Assembly: GCF_900111585.1 (NCBI RefSeq)
Contig: NZ_FOHI01000006.1
Coordinates: 62,001 to 126,000, forward strand
Direction of reading: 5' to 3'
Length of the DNA stretch: 64,000 nucleotides
Source of the DNA: Nitrosospira multiformis
GTDB lineage: Bacteria > Pseudomonadota > Gammaproteobacteria > Burkholderiales > Nitrosomonadaceae
Below the pieces are notes generated by a model that was not told the DNA's origin, made no database searches, and saw only the letters and a program-made list of their open reading frames with translations. Every line of letters starts with the position of its first letter. The stretch's first letter is position 1. Below, one piece after another: positions 1 to 9,672 of the stretch. Position numbers and translations under genes: made by a program.

Positions 1-2
1 AT

Positions 3-1121
3 AAGGAGGCAAAAATGTCGCGCGGCAAGCCGCTGGCGGTGGGCCCCACGGCACGCTTATCGTCGGGCATGACGTGGCAAAAACTCGCCGGAATGGCGCC
101 TGAAGAGATAAAGAGCAAAAACGCATTTCCATATCCAGCCCTTCCGCATCCCAAGCAATCCACGGGGGGTCAGGTGTTTCCCCAAATGCAGATCGACATG
201 TTTCCCAGGCTGCAACGATTTGATGTCGATTTCGATTTACCTGAAGCATTCTTGCCGGAGTTTCCACCAGCGATATTCCTCCAGAATCGGCCTGAGTTAG
301 GGGATGTGTCGCGGGGAGAGGTGGTTTCCATCAATAATTTTCATAGGTTATTTAAAGACATCTTGACCCCCGTCCAGCTCAACGGGTTGCAGATGCTACT
401 CACGCCACTGCCTCAGGAAGAATTCAATCCGACGGACGATCGTAAAAGTACCGAACCGAGTCTTGGAGTAACTTGCCTCGATTGCCACATCAACGGCCAC
501 ACGACCGGGCAATTTCATCTGAGTCCCGATATCCGCCCGGAAGAACGCCGATTCCGTCTCGACACGGTAAGCCTGCGCGGTATGTATAACCAGCAGATAC
601 ACGGTTCGAAACGTAGCCTGCGTTCAGTGGAAGACTTCACAGAGTTCGAATTCCGTACCGCTTATTTCAATGGCGATCCGATCCGTGCAATGAAAAAAGG
701 CTTTCCCGTATTTGACCGGATTCATGTAAGTCATATGGCACAGCTTCAGAACATGTTCGATTTTCCGCCCGCACCAAAACTCAAGAGTGACGGGAGACTT
801 GATCCAGCCAAAGCCACGGAAAAGGAAATGCGCGGGGAGAAACTCTTCTTCGGAAAGGGGCAATGCGCAAGCTGCCACCAGCCTCCCACATTCCTGGATC
901 ATCAGATGCACGATCTGAAGCTCGAACGCTTCCTGAATGAACCAGGAGATGGACCGATAAAGACTTTCACACTGCGGGGTATCAAGGACAGCCCCCCGTA
1001 CCTGCATGATGGCCGTTTGCTGACCCTTGAAGATACAGTCGAGTTTTTCAATCTGGTACTGGGGCTCAAGCTTACGGATGAGGAGAAGTCCGACCTGGTC
1101 GCGTATATGCGTCAACTGTAA
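3..1121 (+). CDS. Di-haem c-type cytochrome, MauG / cytochrome c peroxidase-like (5' end probably outside the window)
   Basis: Two haem-binding CXXCH motifs are visible, CLDCH and CASCH (residues 154-158 and 284-288 counted from the ATG at 15). The C-terminus carries the YLHDGRLLTLEDTVEFFN signature typical of bacterial di-haem peroxidases and MauG-like proteins, where a conserved segment lies near the second haem. Such proteins are periplasmic and act in peroxide reduction or cofactor maturation; the substrate here is unknown. The frame is open to the left edge. An ATG at 15 has an AAGGAGG Shine-Dalgarno-like sequence 5 nt upstream, but a protein starting there would have no signal peptide, which a c-type cytochrome needs. 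I therefore think the true start lies upstream and the apparent ribosome site is coincidental coding sequence, but cannot prove it. Confidence 0.75.
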   Translation, partial: KEAKMSRGKPLAVGPTARLSSGMTWQKLAGMAPEEIKSKNAFPYPALPHPKQSTGGQVFPQMQIDMFPRLQRFDVDFDLPEAFLPEFPPAIFLQNRPELGDVSRGEVVSINNFHRLFKDILTPVQLNGLQMLLTPLPQEEFNPTDDRKSTEPSLGVTCLDCHINGHTTGQFHLSPDIRPEERRFRLDTVSLRGMYNQQIHGSKRSLRSVEDFTEFEFRTAYFNGDPIRAMKKGFPVFDRIHVSHMAQLQNMFDFPPAPKLKSDGRLDPAKATEKEMRGEKLFFGKGQCASCHQPPTFLDHQMHDLKLERFLNEPGDGPIKTFTLRGIKDSPPYLHDGRLLTLEDTVEFFNLVLGLKLTDEEKSDLVAYMRQL

Positions 1122-1124
1122 TTG

Positions 1125-1142
1125 ATGCTCCCAAGGGAGCAT
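1125..1142. other. Short perfect inverted repeat after the cytochrome gene
   Basis: ATGCTCCC at 1125-1132 and GGGAGCAT at 1135-1142 form an 8-bp perfect stem around AA, starting 3 nt after the cytochrome stop codon. No long T-tract follows (ATCTTTCG), so it is a weak terminator candidate at best. It could equally be an operator or an mRNA 3'-end hairpin ahead of galU. Confidence 0.45.
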
Positions 1143-1221
1143 ATCTTTCGAGTTTCGCACTTTTGTAACGTCATCAGTGTATATATAGATGATATAGATG
1201 AAGTTTTAGGGGAGATCACTC

Positions 1222-2256
1222 ATGAGCATTACTGCCACACCTGTAATAAATCGAAAAGATGTGCTTTCGTTGACTGCTGGACCCGCTGTTCGCAAATCCC
1301 CGCGAGCCGTGCGCAAGGCTGTGTTTCCCGTAGCTGGACTTGGCACCCGCTTCCTGCCCGCGACCAAGGCAGTAGCCAAAGAAATGCTGCCCATAGTGGA
1401 CAAGCCGTTGATCCAGTATGCGGTGGAAGAAGCGGCTGCGGCAGGTATCGAAGAAATCATTTTCATCACCCATCGGAGCAAGCGCGCCATTGAAGATCAT
1501 CTGCACCGGGCCGTGGAACTGGAAAGCGAATTGGCCTCCCAGGGAAAACATGCTTCGCTGAAAATGCTGCGACAGTTGACGCCGGGTGGCATTCATTTCA
1601 GCTTTGTCCGGCAGGAGGAGCCGCGGGGTTTGGGGCATGCAATTTACTGCGCCCGACATCTCGTGGGCAACGAACCGTTTGCCGTACTGCTTCCGGATGA
1701 TTTGATCGATGGAGATCCTCCTGTGCTCGCCCAGATGGTGTCCCAGTATGAACAAGTCCAAAGTAGCCTCATAGCGGTGCGTCAGGTTACGCGCGAACAG
1801 ACGCGGCGGTATGGAATCGTGGATGCTTTTGATGCAGATGCAGAGAACGATACCCTGAAAATCAGAGGAGTAGTGGAAAAGCCTTCTCCTGACGCTGCGC
1901 CATCCACGATGGCTATCGTAGGTCGTTACGTTTTGTCACCCGCCATCTTTGACTGCATCAGCAATCTCAACCCGGGAACAGGGGGGGAAATTCAGCTTAC
2001 CGACGGAATCTCCCGTCTTCTCAAGCTGGAATCTGTCCTGGCCTACCGTTACCAAGGGAAGCATTATGATTGCGGCAGCAAGGCAGGCTTCCTGGAGGCA
2101 ACCATCGCCTATGGTTTGCAGCACCCGGAAGTGGCGATGGAGTTCAGGGAAACCTTATTAAGGGTAGGACAGGAACTCATTCAGGAGTTTCAACATGATC
2201 CGGAACCTGTCGCCACTGTTGCGGACGAACCCATATTGAAGGCGGCTCAGGCATGA
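1222..2256 (+). CDS. galU: UTP-glucose-1-phosphate uridylyltransferase
   Basis: GalU makes UDP-glucose from UTP and glucose-1-phosphate for exopolysaccharide, lipopolysaccharide and sugar-nucleotide synthesis in the cytoplasm. The nucleotidyltransferase signature GLGTRFLPATKAVAKEM follows an N-terminal extension of about 30 residues, and the family's EKP motif (VVEKPSPD) and the IQLTDGI segment are present. The 344-residue length is longer than the roughly 300 of many GalU proteins because of extensions at both ends. The ATG at 1222 is preceded by GGGGAG at a suitable distance. A start nearer the conserved core is possible, but no better ribosome site is seen. It converges with psd, about 200 bp apart. 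Confidence 0.93.
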   Translation: MSITATPVINRKDVLSLTAGPAVRKSPRAVRKAVFPVAGLGTRFLPATKAVAKEMLPIVDKPLIQYAVEEAAAAGIEEIIFITHRSKRAIEDHLHRAVELESELASQGKHASLKMLRQLTPGGIHFSFVRQEEPRGLGHAIYCARHLVGNEPFAVLLPDDLIDGDPPVLAQMVSQYEQVQSSLIAVRQVTREQTRRYGIVDAFDADAENDTLKIRGVVEKPSPDAAPSTMAIVGRYVLSPAIFDCISNLNPGTGGEIQLTDGISRLLKLESVLAYRYQGKHYDCGSKAGFLEATIAYGLQHPEVAMEFRETLLRVGQELIQEFQHDPEPVATVADEPILKAAQA

Positions 2257-2461
2257 GCGGTTGCCTGAGAGAGTGACGATTCTTCAAAGATTGACCTTCC
2301 TCCTGACTCGCTCGACTCCATTCCGGGTCGTGCGGGCCATCGTGGAGATCAAGGAGGCTCATTACTTCCTGTATTTTCTTAGAGCACTTCTTTCAGTCCG
2401 CCTGCCCGTCGTCTCTGCGAGCAAGAGGAAAATGAGGAAAGTTTTTCTTTCTCTTTTCTCT

Positions 2462-3331
2462 TTATTTGGCAGGATCAGCTTTGGCCGCCATCGTTTCCCC
2501 GAACCGTATGGTTCGGCCGGGAGCCCAGGTAGGATTAAACGCTATTTCGTTTTTCGGGAATAACATTACCACTGTTGATCCCAATTGGAATCTGCCCATT
2601 TCATCCCCTTTTCTGAGCACCAGATCCGCGGAATCATACCGCCACTCGCGCACATCGCGCGCCCCTTCCGAATCCCGCGGGTTGACCACTCCATGCCATA
2701 CGGTGGCTACACTCCCGACAATAGTGGCGCCCACCAGCACTAAAGCAAATGGTCCGAATTCCGATTCAAATATGCAAATCACCCGCTCATTGCGGGCAAA
2801 CAACCCCGGGACGCCACGGACCGTTTTCGCGTTCACGGAGAACAGATCCCCCGGAACATAGATCATTCGGCTCACACGTGCATCTACAGGCATGTGGACC
2901 CGGTGATAATCCCTCGGGCTCAGATACAGTGTGGCAAAGTTGCCCCCATAGAATTTTTCTGCCAGCCGGGTATCCCCTCCCAGCAGGGCGGCAGCGGAAT
3001 AATTGTGTCCCTTGGCTTGAAATATCTGGTCGCCGGAAATGACACCGAGCTGGCTTACGACGCCGTCGGCTGGACAAACATAATCCGCGTCAGATATCGG
3101 ACGGCTTTCCAAAAGCAGCGGGCGGGTAAAAAACTCGTTGAAGGTTCGATAGCTGCGAATATCCGGGTTAACCGCTTCATTCATATTCACCCCGTAGCGC
3201 CAGACAAACCAGCGGATAAGAAGCGTGGTGAGATCACCGGCATCGGCATTGGCAATACGTCCCGCCAGCAGTGTCAGCGCATGTTTAGGCAATAAGTACT
3301 GAGGAAATACAGAAAGAGAAGCTGTCTGCAT
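2462..3331 (-). CDS. psd: Phosphatidylserine decarboxylase proenzyme
   Basis: Psd converts phosphatidylserine to phosphatidylethanolamine at the inner membrane. The proenzyme cleaves itself at an LGST site to create the pyruvoyl cofactor; here [10 protein letters not shown] lies about 40 residues from the C-terminus, as expected. Other family blocks are FNEFFTRPL near residue 65, [11 protein letters not shown], and the [10 protein letters not shown] segment with the conserved histidines. At 289 residues the length fits the bacterial family. No strong Shine-Dalgarno is seen before the ATG at 3331, but no alternative start looks better. The Atm1-type ABC exporter lies 130 bp upstream on the same strand, so the two may be co-transcribed. 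Confidence 0.93.
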   Translation of the reverse strand: MQTASLSVFPQYLLPKHALTLLAGRIANADAGDLTTLLIRWFVWRYGVNMNEAVNPDIRSYRTFNEFFTRPLLLESRPISDADYVCPADGVVSQLGVISGDQIFQAKGHNYSAAALLGGDTRLAEKFYGGNFATLYLSPRDYHRVHMPVDARVSRMIYVPGDLFSVNAKTVRGVPGLFARNERVICIFESEFGPFALVLVGATIVGSVATVWHGVVNPRDSEGARDVREWRYDSADLVLRKGDEMGRFQLGSTVVMLFPKNEIAFNPTWAPGRTIRFGETMAAKADPAK

Positions 3332-3461
3332 GGCAATTTTTGAGATAGAAATAGAGGCTATTATAGTGTATTAAGCGATCAATCTTCGTAAGTCGATTTT
3401 ACTCCAGATTCGCGTCAACCAGATGTCATAATGTCCTTTCCGCCCGGATGCGAACCCCCTA

Positions 3462-5282
3462 TTATAGCCTGTGTCCCAGGCCGCCGCTTACAAGTTGAAG
3501 TCTGGTTTGTTCTTCCTGTTGCTGTAGTTCCCACATATAAGTATAGGCTCCATTCATCGACAGGAGTTCCCGGTGAGTACCGCGCTCGACGATGCGACCA
3601 TGATCCATCACCAGAATCTGATCGGAATCGACGATAGTGGATAAACGATGGGCAATCGTCAGCGTGGTGCGATTGGCAGCGATACGGCGCATCTCCCCCT
3701 GAATGCTTTTTTCCGACTTTGAATCCAGGGCAGAGGTGGCCTCATCAAAGATAAGGATTCCGGGATTTTTCAAGACCGCGCGAGCTATCGCTACCCGCTG
3801 CTTTTCACCGCCGGAAAGTTTCAATCCTCTTTCCCCCACGACCGTCTGGTACTTGTCCGGCAGACTCTCGATGAAATCGTGAAGATGAGCGGATCTTGCG
3901 GCTTCAAATACCTCCTCCGGGCTCGCCTCAGGATTGCCGTAGGAAATATTGTAATAAATGGTATCGTTGAACAGGACGCTGTCTTGCGGAACAATACCTA
4001 TCGCCGCTCTCAGGCTGCTCTGGGAAACATCCCTGATATCCTGTCCATTTATCAGGATGCGCCCGCTGCTGACATCGTAAAAGCGAAAGAGTAACCGTGC
4101 GAGGGTGGACTTGCCTGATCCACTATGACCCACTACTGCGATGCTGGAGCCTGCGGGAATGTCAAAGCTGACATCAAACAGAATCTGGCGGTTCGGCTCA
4201 TAACTGAAATTTACTGCTTCGAAGCGTACGGGTGCGTTTCCGGCAATAAGGGTTGCTGCACCTGGTTTATCCTGGATCTCTTCATTCTCCGCCAGTAAAT
4301 TGAACATCTTTTCCATGTCCGCCAGAGAATGCTTGATTTCCCGGTAAACGAATCCAAGAAAATGCAGTGGCATATAGAGTTGGAGCATGTAGGCATTGAC
4401 GAGCACCAGGTCTCCCAACGACATGGAACCCTGAATCACGCCGTCGGCGGCAAGCCACAGCAGCGCAGTTATTCCTATTGCTATGATGGCGCTCTGTGCC
4501 GAGTTGAGTACGGCCAAAGAAGTCTGGTTACGAACCGCCGCAATTTCCCATTTTTGCATGTGCTCATCGTAGCGCCGCGCTTCCCAGGATTCATTGCCGA
4601 AATACTTGACTGTTTCGTAGTTCAGAAGGCTATCAATTGCCTGAGTATTGGCTTTTGAATCCATGTCATTCATGGTTCTCCGAAAAATCATTCGCCATTC
4701 AGTCACGATGAGCGTGAGCGCAATGTAGGCTGCCAGCGTGCCAAGGATGATCACGGAAAACCAGATGCTGTACCCGGAGATGAGGATGATTGCAACTAGA
4801 CTGATTTCCAGCAGAGTCGGGAGGATGTTGAACAGCATGAAATTGAGGAGAAACGAAATACCGCGGGTTCCCCGCTCAATATCCCGCGACATTCCTCCCG
4901 TCTGCCTTTGCAGGTGAAAGCGCAGCGACAGTGCATGCAAATGGCTGAATACCTTGATTGCCACGCGGCGAATGGCGCGCTGGGTTACCTTGGCGAACAC
5001 GGCGTCACGCAACTCTCCGAAGAGTGTGCTGCAGAGACGCAGGAGACCATACGCTAACAGCAACAGAATCGGCAAGACCAGCAGGGCGCGGGGACGGTCA
5101 AGCGCGTCTATAATTTCCTTCAGTACCAGCGGTATTGCCACGTTGGCAAGCTTGGCCATGAACATCAATACCACTGCCGCCATTACCCTGCCTTTGAATT
5201 CCCATAAATAGGGCAGCAGCGTACGGACGGTCTTCCAGTCGTTCCGGTTGGTGGGCGGCTTTTCCAGACGGGTAGGGCGCAT
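3462..5282 (-). CDS. ABC transporter, fused permease/ATPase, Atm1/HMT1 type
   Basis: A 606-residue half-transporter: an N-terminal six-helix exporter domain (about residues 25-320) followed by an ATPase domain. Walker A is GHSGSGKST, the signature is LSGGEKQ, Walker B is ILIFDEATSALD, and the H-loop is TIAHRLSTI. The permease carries motifs typical of the Atm1/HMT1 branch (LNYETVKYFGNE and the NxxQ-type helix region). Members export glutathione-linked metal or sulphur compounds, or peptides, from the cytoplasm as homodimers. Context does not fix the substrate: psd is downstream and the cbb terminator upstream. Assignment to the Atm1-like family is confident; the transported compound is unknown. 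Confidence 0.88.
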   Translation of the reverse strand: MRPTRLEKPPTNRNDWKTVRTLLPYLWEFKGRVMAAVVLMFMAKLANVAIPLVLKEIIDALDRPRALLVLPILLLLAYGLLRLCSTLFGELRDAVFAKVTQRAIRRVAIKVFSHLHALSLRFHLQRQTGGMSRDIERGTRGISFLLNFMLFNILPTLLEISLVAIILISGYSIWFSVIILGTLAAYIALTLIVTEWRMIFRRTMNDMDSKANTQAIDSLLNYETVKYFGNESWEARRYDEHMQKWEIAAVRNQTSLAVLNSAQSAIIAIGITALLWLAADGVIQGSMSLGDLVLVNAYMLQLYMPLHFLGFVYREIKHSLADMEKMFNLLAENEEIQDKPGAATLIAGNAPVRFEAVNFSYEPNRQILFDVSFDIPAGSSIAVVGHSGSGKSTLARLLFRFYDVSSGRILINGQDIRDVSQSSLRAAIGIVPQDSVLFNDTIYYNISYGNPEASPEEVFEAARSAHLHDFIESLPDKYQTVVGERGLKLSGGEKQRVAIARAVLKNPGILIFDEATSALDSKSEKSIQGEMRRIAANRTTLTIAHRLSTIVDSDQILVMDHGRIVERGTHRELLSMNGAYTYMWELQQQEEQTRLQLVSGGLGHRL

Positions 5283-5352
5283 CGTTGAATTCCAGGTAAT
5301 GAGGGTGGTTCAGAAGGAGTATAACGCGCCCTTATGTTAAGGCAGGGCAGAT

Positions 5353-5382
5353 AAAAAAAGGCGCCCAATCGGGCGCCTTTTT
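5353..5382 (-). terminator. Rho-independent terminator of the cbb operon (bidirectional in form)
   Basis: GGCGCCC-AATC-GGGCGCC forms a 7-bp GC-only stem with a 4-nt loop, flanked by seven A on the left and five T on the right. Read on the minus strand it follows cbbX by about 75 nt and ends in seven U, ideal for ending the cbbL-cbbS-cbbX transcript before the ABC transporter gene. It would also work on the plus strand. Confidence 0.9.
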
Positions 5383-5455
5383 GATCAATGCTGCAATGAT
5401 AAACTACTGAATTTATAATATCGACAGATTCATGAGAGCGGCGTAGGAAGCGCTT

Positions 5456-6418
5456 TTATGTCGATTCCCCGGATAATTCCTGGCTTGCGCCCTCATCTCC
5501 ATCCAGGTCGACAGCGCCTTCCAGGAATACACGGCTTGCCCGGATATCCTCCGCTTCGATGGTGATCAGATCGGTGCGTGACAGGTTTTTCTTTGCTCCT
5601 TCGAACAAACGGTTGGCTTGACGCAGCCTTGCGCGATCGAGGGCATTGCGTACGGAACGCGCATTGGCAAAATGCTCCATTTTCATCCTCAAGCGGATGT
5701 ATTCGCCAAAGGTCTTTTCCGCTTCTGCACTGAAACGGTAATTCTGTGCTGCCAGCATAAGCTTGGCGATGGCCACCAGTTCATCCGGAGAATAGTCGGG
5801 AAAATCGATGTGGTGAGCTATCCGCGACCGCATGCCGGGATTGCTGCGGAAGAATTTGTCCATGCGGTCCTTGTAACCGGCGAGGATGACAACCAGATCC
5901 TCCCGGTTGTTTTCCATCACCTGCAGCAGGATTTCGATCGACTCAGCCCCATAATCGCGTTCATTCTCGGGTTTGTAGAGGTAATAGGCCTCGTCGATGA
6001 ACAGCACGCCGCCCATGGCCTTCTTTATAACTTCCTTGGTTTTGGGCGCGGTATGACCGATATATTGGCCCACCAGATCGTCGCGGGTAACGGAAACAAG
6101 ATGTCCTTCACGCACATAGCCCAGGCGGTGCAGGATCTCGGACATACGCTGCGCCACCGTGGTTTTTCCGGTGCCCGGATTGCCAGTGAACGACATGTGC
6201 AGACTGGGCGCACCGGCGGTAAGGTCCAGTTTCTTGCGGACACGATCCACCAGCAATAGGGCAGCGGTTTCGCGGATGCGGGTTTTCACTGGTTTCAAGC
6301 CAATCAGCTCGCGATCAAGCTTATCCAGTACTTCCTTGATGTTGGATGCTTGAAACTCGGCTTCCAGATCAATGGAACCGGTATCAGAAGGGGGAATTTC
6401 TTTCAGTTGTGTTGTCAC
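5456..6418 (-). CDS. cbbX: Red-type RuBisCO activase CbbX (AAA+ ATPase)
   Basis: CbbX is the hexameric AAA+ motor that remodels red-type RuBisCO and removes inhibitory sugar phosphates, acting on the extended C-terminus of CbbL. Walker A is [14 protein letters not shown], Walker B is [13 protein letters not shown], and there are arginine-rich segments after the sensor region ([16 protein letters not shown]). These match CbbX rather than the green-type CbbQ activases. The frame is open to a TTG at 6433, but the GTG at 6418 has GGTGGA 6 nt upstream and gives a start ([10 protein letters not shown]) closer to the family, so I chose it (320 residues). It is the third gene of cbbL-cbbS-cbbX, 185 bp after cbbS, with a hairpin in between. 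Confidence 0.93.
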   Translation of the reverse strand: MTTQLKEIPPSDTGSIDLEAEFQASNIKEVLDKLDRELIGLKPVKTRIRETAALLLVDRVRKKLDLTAGAPSLHMSFTGNPGTGKTTVAQRMSEILHRLGYVREGHLVSVTRDDLVGQYIGHTAPKTKEVIKKAMGGVLFIDEAYYLYKPENERDYGAESIEILLQVMENNREDLVVILAGYKDRMDKFFRSNPGMRSRIAHHIDFPDYSPDELVAIAKLMLAAQNYRFSAEAEKTFGEYIRLRMKMEHFANARSVRNALDRARLRQANRLFEGAKKNLSRTDLITIEAEDIRASRVFLEGAVDLDGDEGASQELSGEST

Positions 6419-6572
6419 GTTTAATCCACCCAAAAGGAAATAAAATATTAGGACCCGTACCTCGGTTATTGGTTTACCGGAAAGCGGCCTTCCATGGGAT
6501 TATCAGGAAAATCAGGTCGATTGAGGCAGCAGGCCGGTTAAAGCGCCCGCTGCCCTGTCCGAAGTTGGCTAT

Positions 6573-6594
6573 CCCCTTCCGGGGAAGGAAGGGG
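6573..6594 (-). other. Intercistronic hairpin between cbbS and cbbX
   Basis: CCCCTTCC at 6573-6580 and GGAAGGGG at 6587-6594 are exact inverted repeats with a 6-nt loop, 10 nt after the cbbS stop codon. There is no U-tract, so full termination is unlikely. Position suggests partial termination or 3'-end stabilisation of the cbbLS message, allowing RuBisCO to exceed CbbX; that is inference. Confidence 0.6.
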
Positions 6595-6603
6595 AGGAAG
6601 TCA

Positions 6604-7038
6604 TCAGTACCGCTCGGATTCCGGCTTCTCGGTGGCGTAGGAGTGGACGGTGTAACGAATGTTACGGCCTTCCGTTTCCTGACGGACCAGGCCGAAGCCA
6701 GGCTCGTTCTTCGGACGGTTGACGATGTAGGACATAGCCGGGCTCTCCACACCGCGCGATGAGTCGAAAGCTGTGACACGGATGTAGTGGTTCGGATAGG
6801 TCTTCCGGCAATCGTTGATCTCCTGCAGGATACCGGCGGGGTCCTTCAGGTCGAACATCGGGTTGCCGAACATTTCCCAATACGTGTTGCGGGGATGTGG
6901 ATCATCGGTATATTCAATCCCGATGGCCCAGTTGTTCTTCAGCGCGTATTTGATTTGCGCCGAAATCTGCTTGTCCGTCAGCGGGGGCAGAAAGGAAAAT
7001 TGCCCTTGCGTGAGACGGTTTTGAAAATTGGTCATCAT
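6604..7038 (-). CDS. cbbS: RuBisCO small subunit, red type (form IC/ID)
   Basis: The small subunit caps the L8S8 RuBisCO holoenzyme. The conserved [12 protein letters not shown] block (about residues 52-63) and the [19 protein letters not shown] segment are present. At 144 residues it has the longer C-terminal tail of red-type subunits. Two ATG codons are adjacent at the start (7038 and 7035). An AAGGAG lies about 10 nt before the first, and either could be used. It follows cbbL by 23 bp and is clearly in the same operon. Confidence 0.95.
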   Translation of the reverse strand: MMTNFQNRLTQGQFSFLPPLTDKQISAQIKYALKNNWAIGIEYTDDPHPRNTYWEMFGNPMFDLKDPAGILQEINDCRKTYPNHYIRVTAFDSSRGVESPAMSYIVNRPKNEPGFGLVRQETEGRNIRYTVHSYATEKPESERY

Positions 7039-7061
7039 GATGTGGTTTCTCCTTGATACGA

Positions 7062-8672
<1,611 letters not shown>

Positions 8673-9608
8673 ATGCTGCATATTACGCTGCGGCAGTTAA
8701 AGGTCTTTGAATCGGTTGCCCGTCATCTGAGTTTTTCGCGCGCGGCAGAGTATTTGCATCTTACCCAGCCGGCAGTCTCCATGCAGATCAAGCAACTGGA
8801 AGACACTATTGAACTCCCGTTGTTCGAGCAAATGGGCAAGAAAATCTATCTGACCGACGCGGGACGCGAACTTTATCATTACAGCCGTGCCATCTCCCAG
8901 CAACTGGCAGACATGGAACTGGCGCTTGATGAACTGAAAGGGCTGGAACGGGGCAGGCTCAATATTTCAGTGGTCAGCACCGCCAACTATTTTGCTCCAC
9001 ATTTGCTGGCAAAGTTCTGCCAGCGCTACCCGCATATCACCGTCAGCCTCAACGTATCCAATCGGGAAATAGTGCTCAAGCAACTGTCCGACAACGTGAT
9101 CGATCTTGCCATCATGGGTCAGCCCCCGGAAGGGCTGGATATTGCAACCGAATCATTCATGGAGAATCCCCTGGTTGTCATCGCTCCGCCGGAGCATCCG
9201 TTATGCAAGGTGCGGAAGATTCCCGTCAAGCGACTGGAGCAGGAAACATTTCTCGTGCGGGAACCGGGATCCGGCACACGCAGCGCGATGGAACGTTTTT
9301 TTGCATCGCACCATATTTCGCTGAGCAGGGGAATGGAAACGGACACCAGCGAGGCGATCAAACAGGCGGTCCAGGCGGGTATGGGCCTAGGCATCACCTC
9401 GCTGCACACGGTGGAACTGGAACTGGAAACGAAACGGCTGAAGATTCTCGATGTCGAGGATTTTCCCATTATGCGCTACTGGCATATCGTTCATCGAAAG
9501 CACAAGCGGCTCTCCAGCGTTGCGCAGGCATTCCAGGAATTTCTGCTGAAAGAGGCTCGCGGATTGATGCCGATGTCACACAAAAGGGCGGCCGAAGCCT
9601 GGTTATAG
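8673..9608 (+). CDS. cbbR: LysR-family regulator of the Calvin cycle operon, CbbR
   Basis: A 311-residue LysR-type regulator: an N-terminal winged helix-turn-helix (HITLRQLKVFESVARHLS, then AAEYLHLTQPAVSMQIKQLE, residues about 3-62) and a periplasmic-binding-protein-like effector domain (about 90-295). In autotrophs CbbR sits divergent to cbbL and activates it in response to Calvin-cycle or redox metabolites. The arrangement here is exactly that, 141 bp from the cbbL start. The ATG at 8673 follows a GAGG-type ribosome site. The function assignment rests mainly on the position beside cbbL. Confidence 0.92.
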   Translation: MLHITLRQLKVFESVARHLSFSRAAEYLHLTQPAVSMQIKQLEDTIELPLFEQMGKKIYLTDAGRELYHYSRAISQQLADMELALDELKGLERGRLNISVVSTANYFAPHLLAKFCQRYPHITVSLNVSNREIVLKQLSDNVIDLAIMGQPPEGLDIATESFMENPLVVIAPPEHPLCKVRKIPVKRLEQETFLVREPGSGTRSAMERFFASHHISLSRGMETDTSEAIKQAVQAGMGLGITSLHTVELELETKRLKILDVEDFPIMRYWHIVHRKHKRLSSVAQAFQEFLLKEARGLMPMSHKRAAEAWL

Positions 9609-9672
9609 CTTTCTCCCCGTGGGCGTTCCAGCACCGGATGCTGCCGGTAGGAATGTTACCTGTTCAGGATGT

